Positions 1 to 8,149 of a stretch of 64,000 bases of DNA are shown here, piece after piece. The notes below the pieces were generated by a model. The model had not been told where the DNA came from. It searched no databases and was given only the letters and a program-made list of their open reading frames with translations. The stretch is from assembly GCF_001442805.1 (NCBI RefSeq), contig NZ_CP011131.1:558001-622000 (forward strand), in the 5' to 3' direction. Origin of the DNA: Lysobacter gummosus (GTDB lineage Bacteria > Pseudomonadota > Gammaproteobacteria > Xanthomonadales > Xanthomonadaceae). The translations under genes were made by a program, and so were the position numbers. The number at the start of each line of letters is the position of its first letter. Position 1 is the stretch's first letter.

Positions 1-771
1 GCCGGAGGTCAGCGCGCCGCCGAACAAGGCGCGGCCCCGGCTGACCGGACGGTCCGGCAGCCAGCGGTACATCGCCGCGAACACCAGCGCATAAAGCAGG
101 AACGACGCCACCGCGGCGAACACCGGCAGCAGGTCGGGTACATAGGCGATCAACAACTGCAGCGCCGCCTGCACCGCCATCGACACCACCAGCAGGAAGC
201 CGACGCTGATGACCATGCCGAACGACAGCAGGCGCTTGCGCAGCCATGCCATCAACCCGCCCAGGCGCTTGGCGTCGCTGCGGAACACCCGGTTGAGCGC
301 GGCCTGCAATTGCCCGAACACGGCCGAAGCGCCGACCAGCAGCGCGATGGTGCCCAGCAGCGCCGCGAGCGAGCCGGTGCCCGGGCGGTTCTCGGCATTG
401 GCCACGATCAACCGCGCCGTGCTTTCGACCTGGCTGCCGGCCAGCAGACCGATCTGGCGGAAGAATTCCTCCTGCGCCGACGGGTAGAGCGCGGTGGTCA
501 GCCACAGCACCATCAGGATCAGCGGCGCCAGCGACAGCAGGGTGTAGAACGACAGCGCCGCGGCCAGCGCCAGGATGTCGTAATCGACGAAGCGCTGCGC
601 GAACTTGCCGGGCCAGCTCTGCTCCAGGCGGGCCTGCAGGGCGTGGATGCGCTGCATCGCGTCATGGGCGAATTCGGACGCGCCCGAGCCCGCGCGGCCG
701 GCGTCCGCCGCCGGCGGATCGGAGCGTGGAGCGTCGTGATGCGCGGGCAGGGAATCCGGATTCGAAGGCAT
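1..771 (-). CDS. YihY/BrkB family inner-membrane protein (3' end outside window)
   Basis: This frame runs off the left edge, so its C-terminus is missing; 257 residues are visible. The N-terminus is a polar tail of about 60 residues. The family core follows, with the characteristic stretch YDILALAAALSFYTLLSLAP near residues 64-83, a soluble loop, then hydrophobic segments around LLGTIALLVGASAVFGQ, FGMVISVGFLLVVSMAVQAAL and VFAAVASFLLYALVFAAMYR. The family (once misnamed ribonuclease BN) consists of polytopic inner-membrane proteins of poorly defined function. The ATG is the first start before the conserved core. A hairpin about 115 bases upstream separates it from the SEC-C gene, so it is probably transcribed on its own. 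The family call is secure, the function is not. Confidence 0.88.
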   Translation of the reverse strand, partial: MPSNPDSLPAHHDAPRSDPPAADAGRAGSGASEFAHDAMQRIHALQARLEQSWPGKFAQRFVDYDILALAAALSFYTLLSLAPLILMVLWLTTALYPSAQEEFFRQIGLLAGSQVESTARLIVANAENRPGTGSLAALLGTIALLVGASAVFGQLQAALNRVFRSDAKRLGGLMAWLRKRLLSFGMVISVGFLLVVSMAVQAALQLLIAYVPDLLPVFAAVASFLLYALVFAAMYRWLPDRPVSRGRALFGGALTSG

Positions 772-887
772 GCGGTACGAGCGTCGTCGCGGGGGTGACG
801 CGTTCAGTATCCGCAAATCGGGTTAGCGATGCGTCGGCGATGTGTGCACAAACGTGCGACCGGGAGGCGCGATCGGCCCGGCGGATA

Positions 888-920
888 CGCAAAAGCCGGG
901 ACCAAGCCCCGGCTTTTGCG
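888..920 (-). terminator. Hairpin terminator after the SEC-C gene
   Basis: A perfect 13-bp stem (cgcaaaagccggg / cccggcttttgcg) with a 7-base loop. The A-rich and T-rich parts lie inside the stem, so it could work in both directions. It lies between the end of the SEC-C gene and the start of the YihY gene, both on the minus strand. Confidence 0.65.
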
Positions 921-976
921 GCGATCGCGCCGTGGCGGCGAGATCGCGGGTATCGACGATTGCGCGCGATCAGTCC

Positions 977-1353
977 CTAAAAGTAGTCATCGCGCAGCGA
1001 GCCGTCATGGCGGCCGACGCGCAGACAACAATTCCTTGAACCTCCGCGCGGAGCCGCAGGGGCACGGATCGTTGCGGCCCAGCTTTTCGACCAGTTCCTT
1101 GTCGCCATGCACCAGCCGCCGGCCGCGCTTGACGCGGGTTTCCGACGGGTAGCCCTTGCGGCGTTTACGGGTGAGTTCGAGCGCGGGCGCGGCCTGGAAG
1201 GACGCGAGGTCGAAATCGGAGGGATCGGGTGCGACGGTTTCGACGGCTTCGGGCGTGTCCGCGGCAGCGGCCTGGAGCCCGGCGTCGGTCGTTTCGATCA
1301 GTGGATCAGGCAGCGGCCTGAAAGCAGACGGCGTTGGGGTTGCGGCGTTTCAT
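977..1353 (-). pseudogene. Small SEC-C motif protein, needs two frame corrections
   Basis: An ATG at 1353-1351 sits behind a strong ribosome binding site (GGAGGTG) and starts MKRRNPNAV, but that frame stops after 15 codons. The next frame (+1) carries the body of the protein, including [18 protein letters not shown] and the SEC-C core [11 protein letters not shown]. In that frame the second metal-ligand pair is lost ([11 protein letters not shown], stop). Moving one base further (+1) restores [12 protein letters not shown] and ends DDYF-stop at 977. The SEC-C motif normally binds zinc through CxC plus CC or CH, so the last frame gives the expected fingerprint. Each correction means removing one base. 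Real decay, sequencing error or, less likely, recoding could explain it. The reconstructed protein is about 124 residues; its role is unknown. Confidence 0.7.
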
Positions 1354-1460
1354 GGAGCACCTCCGGTTGTGCGGCCCTTGCGGGCGGAGAACCCGGTCGC
1401 CGCCAGGCGGCGCCGGGGAATAACGAGGTCCGCCGCATCCGCCGGCGGACCGGGCCGGAC

Positions 1461-1907
1461 TCAGCCGGCCAGACGCTTCTTGGTCAGCGCCGACACCTGG
1501 CCCATGTCGGCCTTGCCGGCCAGCTTGGCCTTGAGCGGGCCCATCAGCTTGCCCAGATCGGCCGGGCCGGTCGCGCCGACTTCGGCGATGGCCTGCTCGA
1601 TCACGGCCAGGATCTCGGCCTCGCCCATCTTGGCCGGGATATAGCGCTCGATCACGACGATTTCGTCGCGCTCGATCTGGGCCAGATCCTCGCGCGCGGC
1701 CGCTTCGTACTGGCTGACCGAGTCGCGGCGCTGCTTGACCATCTTGTCGAGGATCGCGATCACCGCGGCGTCGTCGAGTTCGATGCGCTCATCGACTTCC
1801 TTCTGCTTGAGCGCCGCGTTCATCAGGCGGATCACGCCCAGGGTCTGCTTGTCGCCGCTCTTCATCGCGGCCTTCATGTCTTCGGTGAGGCGTTGTTTGA
1901 GGGTCAT
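1461..1907 (-). CDS. GatB/YqeY domain-containing protein
   Basis: 148 residues, beginning MTLKQRLTEDMKAAMKSGDK and containing the typical ERYIPAKMGEAEI segment and the Gly/Lys-rich end (GPLKAKLAGKADMGQVSALTKKRL). The YqeY family resembles the C-terminal tRNA-interacting domain of GatB, the amidotransferase subunit, but these stand-alone proteins have no proven amidotransferase role. The length is normal for the family. The gene lies downstream of rpsU on the same strand, a common neighbourhood in gammaproteobacteria where the pair precedes dnaG. Here a terminator lies between the two, so yqeY is probably expressed by read-through or from its own promoter. Confidence 0.93.
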   Translation of the reverse strand: MTLKQRLTEDMKAAMKSGDKQTLGVIRLMNAALKQKEVDERIELDDAAVIAILDKMVKQRRDSVSQYEAAAREDLAQIERDEIVVIERYIPAKMGEAEILAVIEQAIAEVGATGPADLGKLMGPLKAKLAGKADMGQVSALTKKRLAG

Positions 1908-1914
1908 AGGGGCA

Positions 1915-2010
1915 GGGATTCGGGATTGGGGATTAGGGATTGAAGGGTGGGCGCAGGGGCGGAGGGCGGGTGCTGTTGCGAATCCCGAATCTCCAATCCC
2001 GACTCCCCGC
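1915..2010. repeat. Imperfect inverted repeat of GGGATT-type units
   Basis: The left arm is made of repeated gggatt units (1919-1941). The right arm at 1980-2008 is an imperfect reverse complement built from aatccc units. The block fills the gap between yqeY and the rpsU terminator. Similar hairpins made of short purine-rich units recur at 42217-42284 and 50254-50317. Confidence 0.6.
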
Positions 2011-2025
2011 TCTTCGCCACAAACG

Positions 2026-2060
2026 CAAAAAGCCGGCAGCGCCCGAGGCGCGGCCGGCTT
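2026..2060 (-). terminator. Rho-independent terminator after rpsU
   Basis: Read on the minus strand, the stem AGCCGGC-GCGCC / GGCGC-GCCGGCT is closed by a three-base loop and followed by a run of T. It lies directly downstream of rpsU and should limit transcription into yqeY. Confidence 0.75.
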
Positions 2061-2115
2061 GATGGTGGTTCCGCGACAGCCGGCAGGTTAGGCCTGGCGG
2101 ACGCGGAACGCGCTA

Positions 2116-2331
2116 TCAGTACAGGCGCTGACGCTTGGTGACGTCGCGCGAGGCGCGGCGCGCCTGACGCTTCACCGCAGCGGCGGCCTTGCGCTTGCGT
2201 TCCTGCGTCGGCTTTTCATAGAACTCGCGCTTGCGGGTTTCGGCCAGGACGCCGGCCTTCTCGCAGGTGCGCTTGAAACGGCGCAGGGCAAATTCGAAAG
2301 GCTCGTTTTCGCGGACTTTGACGCTGGGCAT
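2116..2331 (-). CDS. rpsU: 30S ribosomal protein S21
   Basis: 71 residues, the usual length for bS21. It begins [20 protein letters not shown] and ends in the basic tail [14 protein letters not shown]. The small-subunit protein S21 takes part in initiation, contacting the anti-Shine-Dalgarno region of 16S rRNA. It is divergent from tsaD, as in many gammaproteobacteria. A near-consensus sigma-70 promoter lies 50-80 bases upstream and a strong terminator follows, so it is largely a separate transcription unit. Confidence 0.97.
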   Translation of the reverse strand: MPSVKVRENEPFEFALRRFKRTCEKAGVLAETRKREFYEKPTQERKRKAAAAVKRQARRASRDVTKRQRLY

Positions 2332-2380
2332 ACGTAATCTCGTTAACGGGGACCGGCCCGGCAGACCGGGAGAGCCGCGC

Positions 2381-2410
2381 ATTATAGCGATGCTCGTGCG
2401 GAAGGTGCAA
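2381..2410 (-). promoter_or_regulatory. Sigma-70 promoter of rpsU
   Basis: On the minus strand TTGCAC (2410-2405) and a perfect TATAAT (2386-2381) are separated by 18 bases, about 50 bases before the rpsU start. This is the clearest vegetative promoter in the window. Confidence 0.75.
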
Positions 2411-2477
2411 CATACACCTCCATGAACGCGACATTCTCCCAGAAACCGGCGGCCGATGCAGCCCGTCAGGCCCGCCC

Positions 2478-3500
2478 ATGAAGGTTTTGGGCATCGAAAC
2501 CAGCTGCGACGAGACCGGGGTGGCGGTGTACGACACCGATGCCGGTCTGCGCGCCCATGCGCTCTACAGCCAGATCGCCCTGCACGCCGAATACGGTGGG
2601 GTGGTGCCCGAGCTGGCCAGCCGCGACCACGTGCGCAAGCTGCTGCCGCTGATCCGCCAGACCCTGGCCGAGGCCGGCCTGGGCACCCACGACATCGACG
2701 GGGTGGCCTACACGGCCGGCCCGGGCCTGGTCGGCGCGCTGCTGGTCGGCGCCGGGGTCGCGCGCGCGCTGGCCTGGGCGCTGGAAGTGCCGGCGGTCGG
2801 CGTGCACCACATGGAAGGCCATCTGCTGGCGCCGCTGATGGAGGACGACCCGCTGGGCCGGCCCGAGCCGCCGTTCGTGGCCCTGCTGGTGTCCGGCGGG
2901 CATACCCAACTGGTCGCGGTGGACCGCATCGGCCAGTACCGCCTGCTCGGCGAGACCCTGGACGATGCCGCCGGCGAGGCCTTCGACAAGACCGCCAAGC
3001 TGATGGGCCTGCCGTACCCCGGCGGCCCGCAATTGGCGGCACAGGCCGAGCTTGGCACTCCCGGCCGCTACAAGTTCGCCCGGCCGATGACCGACCGGCC
3101 CGGCCTGGACTTCAGTTTCAGCGGCCTCAAGACCCAGGTGCTGCTGGCCTGGCAGAACAGCGACAAGACCGACCAGACCCGCGCCGACATCGCCCGCGCC
3201 TTCGAGGATGCGGTGGTGGACACGCTGGCGATCAAGTGCGAACGCGCGCTGGAAGCCTCCGGCTGCAAGACCCTGGTGGTCGCCGGCGGCGTCGGCGCGA
3301 ACACGCGCCTGCGCGCCAGGCTGGCCGCGATGACGCAAAAGCGCGGCGGCCGGGTGGCGTTTCCGCGGCCGATGTTCTGCACCGACAACGGCGCGATGAT
3401 CGCCTACGCCGGCGCGCTGCGCCTGCAGGCGGGGCAGCATGCCGATGCATCGGTGCGGGTGACGCCGCGGTGGGACATGGCCTTGCTCGATCCGGTGTAG
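2478..3500 (+). CDS. tsaD: tRNA N6-adenosine threonylcarbamoyltransferase TsaD
   Basis: 340 residues, the normal length. TsaD transfers the threonylcarbamoyl group of TC-AMP to A37 of ANN-decoding tRNAs, working with TsaB, TsaC and TsaE in the cytoplasm. Visible signatures are the N-terminal [19 protein letters not shown], the metal-binding [11 protein letters not shown], the nucleotide-binding VSGGHTQLV and, near the C-terminus, [13 protein letters not shown] and [13 protein letters not shown]. The ATG is the first one before the conserved start of the fold. The gene is divergent from rpsU and followed by an intergenic repeat cluster. Confidence 0.97.
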   Translation: MKVLGIETSCDETGVAVYDTDAGLRAHALYSQIALHAEYGGVVPELASRDHVRKLLPLIRQTLAEAGLGTHDIDGVAYTAGPGLVGALLVGAGVARALAWALEVPAVGVHHMEGHLLAPLMEDDPLGRPEPPFVALLVSGGHTQLVAVDRIGQYRLLGETLDDAAGEAFDKTAKLMGLPYPGGPQLAAQAELGTPGRYKFARPMTDRPGLDFSFSGLKTQVLLAWQNSDKTDQTRADIARAFEDAVVDTLAIKCERALEASGCKTLVVAGGVGANTRLRARLAAMTQKRGGRVAFPRPMFCTDNGAMIAYAGALRLQAGQHADASVRVTPRWDMALLDPV

Positions 3501-3510
3501 TCGCGAGGTC

Positions 3511-3670
3511 TTTTGTGGGAGGGGCTTCAGCCCCGATGCTTTCCGCTGCGTGCTGGAAACAGTTGCATGGAGCCAAGCCCCGCGGCGACGTGAGAGAAAA
3601 GCATCGGGGCTGAAACCCCTCCCACAAAAGACCTCGGGGCTTAAGCCTCTTGTGCAAAAGACCTCGCGGC
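3511..3670. repeat. Dispersed repeat pair (GGGAGGGGCTTCAGCCCC type)
   Basis: Two copies in opposite orientation at 3511-3542 and 3597-3630, and a decayed third at about 3631-3670. The unit is about 32 bases with an internal palindrome (ggggcttcagcccc). The same unit recurs at 4128-4160, 4218-4248, 29430-29458, 29511-29542, 49263-49294 and 49316-49347, always between genes, mostly as facing pairs. It resembles a REP/BIME-type family. Confidence 0.85.
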
Positions 3671-3755
3671 GGCGACGAAAACCGGCGTCGCGGGTAGCAT
3701 GCTTTTCACTTCTTGCGCATCGCGTTGCCAATCCCTCATGCCGAATCCCGCCCCC

Positions 3756-4106
3756 ATGGACCACGTCTTCATCGAAGGCCTCGAAATCGAAGCCGTGATC
3801 GGCATCTACGACTGGGAGCGGCGTATCCGCCAGCCGCTGGTGTTCGATCTGGAGATGGCTTTCGACAACCGCGTGCCCGCCGCCAGCGACGCGATCGGCG
3901 ACACCCTCGATTACGCGGCGGTGTGCGAGCGCATCACCCGGTTCGTGGCGCAGTCCGAGTTCGGCCTGGTCGAAACCCTGGCCGAGCGTGTCGCCGCGAT
4001 CGTGCTCGATGAGTTCAAGGTCGCCCGGGTGCGGCTCAAGCTCAGCAAGCCCGGCGCGATCCGCAATGCGCGCGGGGTCGGGGTGTGCATCGAGCGCAGT
4101 CGCTGA
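3756..4106 (+). CDS. folB: Dihydroneopterin aldolase
   Basis: 116 residues, typical of FolB. The enzyme converts 7,8-dihydroneopterin to 6-hydroxymethyl-dihydropterin plus glycolaldehyde in folate synthesis. Recognisable segments are MDHVFIEGLEIEAVIGIYDW at the start, DTLDYAAVCERI in the middle, the catalytic-region FGLVETLAERVAAIVL and the end KLSKPGAIRNARGVGVCIER with the conserved lysine. Upstream in-frame ATGs exist at 3699 and 3738 but would add residues unlike the family. Pairing with tsaD is common in gammaproteobacteria. Confidence 0.93.
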   Translation: MDHVFIEGLEIEAVIGIYDWERRIRQPLVFDLEMAFDNRVPAASDAIGDTLDYAAVCERITRFVAQSEFGLVETLAERVAAIVLDEFKVARVRLKLSKPGAIRNARGVGVCIERSR

Positions 4107-4127
4107 GGGCGGCGGCGGTCTGAGCGG

Positions 4128-4248
4128 AAAGCATCGGGGCTGAAGCCCCTCCCACAAAAGATTTCGGGGCTTCGCGTTCGGCTCGCAAATGCCTTTGTGG
4201 CAGGGGCTCGGGAACGCTTTTGTGGGAGGGGCTTCAGCCCCGATGCTC
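4128..4248. repeat. Facing pair of the GGGAGGGGCTTCAGCCCC repeat
   Basis: Copies at 4128-4160 (reverse) and 4218-4248 (forward) flank a decayed middle part containing a fragment of the same unit. Part of the dispersed family described at 3511. Confidence 0.85.
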
Positions 4249-4351
4249 TCGGCTCCGATCGCCGCGCCAACCCCCGCCCAACATCACACCCTCTTGCGAA
4301 TTCCCGTCACAGGTTTGACGATGCCCCGATCTTATGACCTGGGGGCAGGCG

Positions 4352-5176
4352 ATGTTCGAGAAGATTTCCCGCAGCTGGGAGTTGGCCAAGGCCAGCGCCT
4401 CGGTGCTCAATTCGGATCGGGAGCTGTTGGTATTCCCGGTGGTGTCGGCGATCTGCGTGCTGGTGGTGCTGGCCACCTTCATGATCCCGGCGGTCGCCTT
4501 CAAGCTGTTCGCCGACGGTTACAGCGTCGGCTCGCTGGCGTTCGCGTTCGCGTTTTATTTCTGCCAGTACTTCGTGATCATCTTCTGCAACTGCGCGCTG
4601 GTCAGCGCGGCGATGATCCGGCTGGAAGGCGGCAATCCCACCGTCGCCGACGGTTTCAACGCCGCGCGTTCGCGCATTGGCGCGATCGCCGGCTACGCGG
4701 CCATCGCCGCCACCGTCGGCATGATCCTCAAGGCGCTCAAGGATCGCGACAACAACTTCATCGTGCGCCTGATCGGCGGCGCGCTCGGCGCGGCGTGGAC
4801 GATGGCGACTTTCCTCGTCGTGCCGGTGCTGGTCGCGGAGAACGTCGGGCCGATGGATGCGCTCAAGCGCAGCGTGGCGATGTTCAAGCGCACCTGGGGC
4901 GAGAGCGCGGCCGGCATGGCCGGCATTGGCCTGGCCTGCTTCGTGGCGATGCTGGCGCTGGGCGCGGCCGGGTTCGGCCTGGCCTACGTGCTGAGCCTGG
5001 TGTCCTCGGCGCTGGCGGTGCTGATCGGCGCGGTGACGGTGCTGGCCTTGCTGGCGCTGGCGGTGTACCAGAGCGCGCTGGGCAGCGTGTATTCGGCCGC
5101 GCTGTACCGCTATGCGGTGGACGGCGAAGTGCCGCGCGGTTTCGAAGGCCTGGCGCTGGAAGCGCCGCGTCGCTGA
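4352..5176 (+). CDS. DUF6159-like integral membrane protein
   Basis: 274 residues from the ATG at 4352, chosen because a G-rich ribosome binding site precedes it and the protein then begins MFEKISRSWELAKASASVL, the usual opening of this family. An ATG 18 bases upstream is the alternative. About six membrane segments are visible: VFPVVSAICVLVVLATFMI, a pair around FAFAFYFCQYFVIIFCNCAL, AIAGYAAIAATVGMIL, GALGAAWTMATFLVVPVLV, and two near the C-terminus. No catalytic motif was seen and the function is unknown. A convergent terminator follows. Confidence 0.8.
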   Translation: MFEKISRSWELAKASASVLNSDRELLVFPVVSAICVLVVLATFMIPAVAFKLFADGYSVGSLAFAFAFYFCQYFVIIFCNCALVSAAMIRLEGGNPTVADGFNAARSRIGAIAGYAAIAATVGMILKALKDRDNNFIVRLIGGALGAAWTMATFLVVPVLVAENVGPMDALKRSVAMFKRTWGESAAGMAGIGLACFVAMLALGAAGFGLAYVLSLVSSALAVLIGAVTVLALLALAVYQSALGSVYSAALYRYAVDGEVPRGFEGLALEAPRR

Positions 5177-5209
5177 GTCGCCGGCGGCAGTCATCGAACC
5201 GGTGTTGCG

Positions 5210-5230
5210 AGGCCGCCCACGGGCGGCCTT
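5210..5230. terminator. Convergent terminator
   Basis: A perfect 9-bp stem (aggccgccc / gggcggcct) with a three-base loop, followed on the plus strand by a T-rich stretch. It lies between two convergent genes and probably ends the plus-strand unit. Confidence 0.65.
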
Positions 5231-5242
5231 CGCTTTTGCGCC

Positions 5243-6103
5243 TCAGCGGCCGGCGGTGAGTTCGGCCACGTCGGCGTCTTCGTCGCTGCCGAAACCGACC
5301 GCGATCCGGTCCTGCTCGCCCGGCGCGTCGGCGATGAACCACACGTGCGCTGCATCGCCCACCCGCGGCACCGCCAATGGATCGAACAGGCCGGTCTTGG
5401 TCACCCAGCGCTCGGTGCCCAGATGGTCGGTGAACTTGACCACGAAGCGGATCCGCGGCTGGTTGTAGATCTCCACGCCGGTGTCGTGCAGTTCGGTGAT
5501 CGTGCCCGGCACGCGCACGCCCTGGGTCAGGGCCTCGCGGGCGCGCCGCTCGCGCAGCGCGTGCTTGCGGTAGGCGCGCATCGCGCTCGCCGCCAGCGCC
5601 GCGGCGATCAGCAGCAACAGCGTCGGCATCCAGTATTGCGAGGTCCAGCCGGCCCAGGTCATGGCGTCCCAGGGCTGCACGGCGCCGTCGAGCGGATCGG
5701 TGAAACCCACTCGTTGCGGCGGCTGCCAGCGGTCGACGGCGCCGCGCCAGAAGCCCAATGCCATCCCGGTGAGGTTGGCGGCGAAGGTCGCCTGGGTGCC
5801 GGCCCACAGGCCGAACACCGAATCCAGCGCGGCATTGACGAAGAAGCTCAGGATCATGCCGCCGAACGCGCCGACGAACAGCATCCACAGCAGCGGCGGC
5901 GTGTCGCTGGGCGGCTGCTGGGCGGGCACGAGATAGGACGAGGTCAGCCCGTAGTTCATCGCATCGGTGATGCCGTAAGCCATCAGCCCCCATAAGCCGG
6001 CGCAGACCGCGACGAAGCTCCACAGCCGCAGGTGCGCCACGCGCATCGGGCCGGCTTCGATTTGTTGCCGGCGTCGCTCGGCGGCCGGATCGACGGTGCT
6101 CAT
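5243..6103 (-). CDS. DUF3592-like membrane protein
   Basis: 286 residues from MSTVDPAAERRRQQIEAGPM; a longer frame upstream has no credible start. It has four likely membrane segments (FVAVCAGLWGLMAYGI, LLWMLFVGAFGGMILSFFV, ATFAANLTGMALGFW, QYWMPTLLLLIAAALAASAM). A soluble C-terminal part of about 110 residues (TQGVRVPGTITELHDTGVEI, RIRFVVKFTDHLGTERWVTK) resembles the small beta-rich domain of DUF3592 proteins. No function is known. It is convergent with the DUF6159-like gene and stands alone. Confidence 0.7.
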   Translation of the reverse strand: MSTVDPAAERRRQQIEAGPMRVAHLRLWSFVAVCAGLWGLMAYGITDAMNYGLTSSYLVPAQQPPSDTPPLLWMLFVGAFGGMILSFFVNAALDSVFGLWAGTQATFAANLTGMALGFWRGAVDRWQPPQRVGFTDPLDGAVQPWDAMTWAGWTSQYWMPTLLLLIAAALAASAMRAYRKHALRERRAREALTQGVRVPGTITELHDTGVEIYNQPRIRFVVKFTDHLGTERWVTKTGLFDPLAVPRVGDAAHVWFIADAPGEQDRIAVGFGSDEDADVAELTAGR

Positions 6104-6272
6104 GCGGACGGTTCCATGTCGGCGCTGGGGATGCGCGCGGCCATCTTGCACGCGATTGTTGAAAGTAAAGTGCAGCCGGAGTTAAACCCCGGGCAAAACC
6201 GCGGTTTTTAGTACCAAAGCGCTAGCCTGCTTTATCCTGGCGGCCTGCTCCTGACCTGCGTAACGCCGCCAC

Positions 6273-7457
6273 GTGAATCCCTTCGATCTGCCGCCCCCCG
6301 ACGCCGACGCCCTGGCCCACAGCGCGCGCCTGACCCAGCTGATCCGCGAACAGATCGCCGCCCACGGCGGCGCGATCGCGTTCTCGCGCTTCATGGAGCT
6401 GGCCTTGTACGCGCCGGGCCTGGGCTACTACAGCGCCGGCGCGAGCAAGTTCGGCGCCAGCGGCGATTTCGTCACCGCGCCGGAACTGGGGCCGATCTTC
6501 GCCGCCTGCGTGGCCGAGTCGGTGGCGCCGGTGCTGCAGCAGATCGGGCCGCAGGCGCGGCTGCTGGAACTGGGCGGCGGCACCGGCGCGTTCGCCGAGG
6601 TCGCGCTCAAGCGCCTGCTGGAACTGGACGCGCTGCCCGATCGCTACGCCATCCTGGAGCCGAGCGCGGAACTGCGCCATCGCCAGCGCGAACGCCTGCG
6701 CGAACGATTGGTGCCGCCGTTGTTCGATCTGCTGGAGTGGCCCGACGGCCCGTTCGGCGACGAGTGGGAAGGCGTGCTGTTCGCCAACGAGGTGATCGAC
6801 GCGCTGCCGACGCCGCGCTTCGCCATCCACAACGACGAAGTGTTCGAAGAACACATCGTCATCGACGGCGAACGCTTCGCCCGCGAGTTGCGCCCGGCCG
6901 ACGATTTTCTCGCCAACGCGGTGCGCCAGGCCGAACGCCGGCTGGAGCGGCGGTTCGAGGAAGGCTATCGCTCCGAATTGCTGCCGCAGCTGCCGTACTG
7001 GATTCAGGCCGTGTCCGGCGGCCTGCGCCGCGGCGCGATGCTGTTCGTCGATTACGGCTATGCGCGCTCGGAGTTCTATTCGCCCGATCGCAGCGACGGC
7101 ACCTTGCGCGCGTTCTACCGCCATCGCATCCACGGCGATCCGTTGCTGTGGCCGGGACTGCAGGACCTGACCGCGTCGGTGGATTTCACCGCCCTGGCCG
7201 AGGCCGGATTGGCGGCGGGCTTCGATCTGGCCGGCTACTGCTCGCAGGCCAGCTTCCTGCTCGGCAACGGCCTGGCCGGGGTGCTGCAGCGGATCGAGGG
7301 CCTGCGCGACGAAGTCGAGAAGCAGCGCCGCATCAGCGAGGTCAAGAAGCTGACCCTGCCCAGCGAGATGGGTGAGCGCTTCCAGGTGATGGGGCTTGAG
7401 AAAGACGTCGAATTCGGCGTCGCCTTCATGGCCGGCGACCTGAGCTATCGCCTGTGA
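6273..7457 (+). CDS. MidA/NDUFAF7-type SAM-dependent methyltransferase
   Basis: 394 residues starting at GTG (6273). The class I SAM fold is shown by LLELGGGTGAFAEVALKRLL near residue 96 and by the preceding FGASGDFVTAPELGPIFAAC, a family hallmark. Later segments include LFANEVIDALPTPRF and GAMLFVDYGYARSEFYSPDR. The mitochondrial member NDUFAF7 methylates an arginine of a complex I subunit; the bacterial substrate is not established. The gene overlaps the downstream VanZ gene by four bases, so the two are translationally coupled. Confidence 0.9.
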   Translation: MNPFDLPPPDADALAHSARLTQLIREQIAAHGGAIAFSRFMELALYAPGLGYYSAGASKFGASGDFVTAPELGPIFAACVAESVAPVLQQIGPQARLLELGGGTGAFAEVALKRLLELDALPDRYAILEPSAELRHRQRERLRERLVPPLFDLLEWPDGPFGDEWEGVLFANEVIDALPTPRFAIHNDEVFEEHIVIDGERFARELRPADDFLANAVRQAERRLERRFEEGYRSELLPQLPYWIQAVSGGLRRGAMLFVDYGYARSEFYSPDRSDGTLRAFYRHRIHGDPLLWPGLQDLTASVDFTALAEAGLAAGFDLAGYCSQASFLLGNGLAGVLQRIEGLRDEVEKQRRISEVKKLTLPSEMGERFQVMGLEKDVEFGVAFMAGDLSYRL

Positions 7458-7876
7458 GCGCGGTGCCCGCGCGCGCGCTGCTGCGTCAGTTCGACCGACC
7501 GCTGCTGTGGTGCGCGTTGTGGCTGGCGATGATCGCGGTGGTGATCGCGACCTGCCTGCTGCCGGCGCACGATCTGCCGCCGCCGCCGTTTTCCAACTTC
7601 GACAAGATCGAACACTTCGGCGCCTACCTGGCGCTGTCGTCGTACGCGGGCATGTTGTTCGCGCGGCTGCGGCCGCAGGCGATCGCGGTGGCGGGCCTGA
7701 TCGCGATGGGCGTGGGCCTGGAATTCGCCCAGGCCACGCTGACCGATTCGCGCAGCGGCGACGGGATCGATGCGCTGGCCAACAGCCTGGGCGCGCTGGC
7801 GGGCTTGTTCGTGGCGCGCACGCCGGTGGCGCTGTGGCTGCTGTGGGTGGATCGCCGGCTTTCGCGCAAACGCTGA
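7454..7876 (+). CDS. VanZ-like family membrane protein
   Basis: 140 residues starting at GTG that overlaps the methyltransferase stop (GTGA). Four hydrophobic segments surround the family pattern: PPPPFSNFDKIEHFGAYLAL with the conserved K-x-x-H-F, GVGLEFAQATLTDSRSGDG, and DGIDALANSLGALAGL. VanZ-like proteins are small integral membrane proteins; some affect teicoplanin sensitivity, but most, like this, have no known role. The following 273 bases up to the next gene contain no recognisable gene. Confidence 0.85.
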   Translation: MSAVPARALLRQFDRPLLWCALWLAMIAVVIATCLLPAHDLPPPPFSNFDKIEHFGAYLALSSYAGMLFARLRPQAIAVAGLIAMGVGLEFAQATLTDSRSGDGIDALANSLGALAGLFVARTPVALWLLWVDRRLSRKR

Positions 7877-8149
7877 GCCGGTCGGGCCGCGGGCGGGGAA
7901 AATCCGCCGCGCGGCCTGGGTAATTCGTGTGCCTGGCGGGCGGTCCATCGCGCCGGTCCCGGCCGCCCTGTTCAGTGACCGGTCGCCCATTCAGGCCTGA
8001 ACCGGCCCTTAGCCGGTTCGTCGTTATAAGAAATCTGTCACAAAGCCATAGTCGGCACAGTCACGCGACGTATTGCGAAAAAGTTAAGAAATGGTGAGGC
8101 TCAGCCCGGGCCACGGGAGCCCACCTCACTTTCGCAAGGACAACGACTC

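Noticed and set aside
310..798. Plus-strand frames at the left edge
   Set aside because: The minus strand encodes a recognisable YihY/BrkB membrane protein over the same bases.
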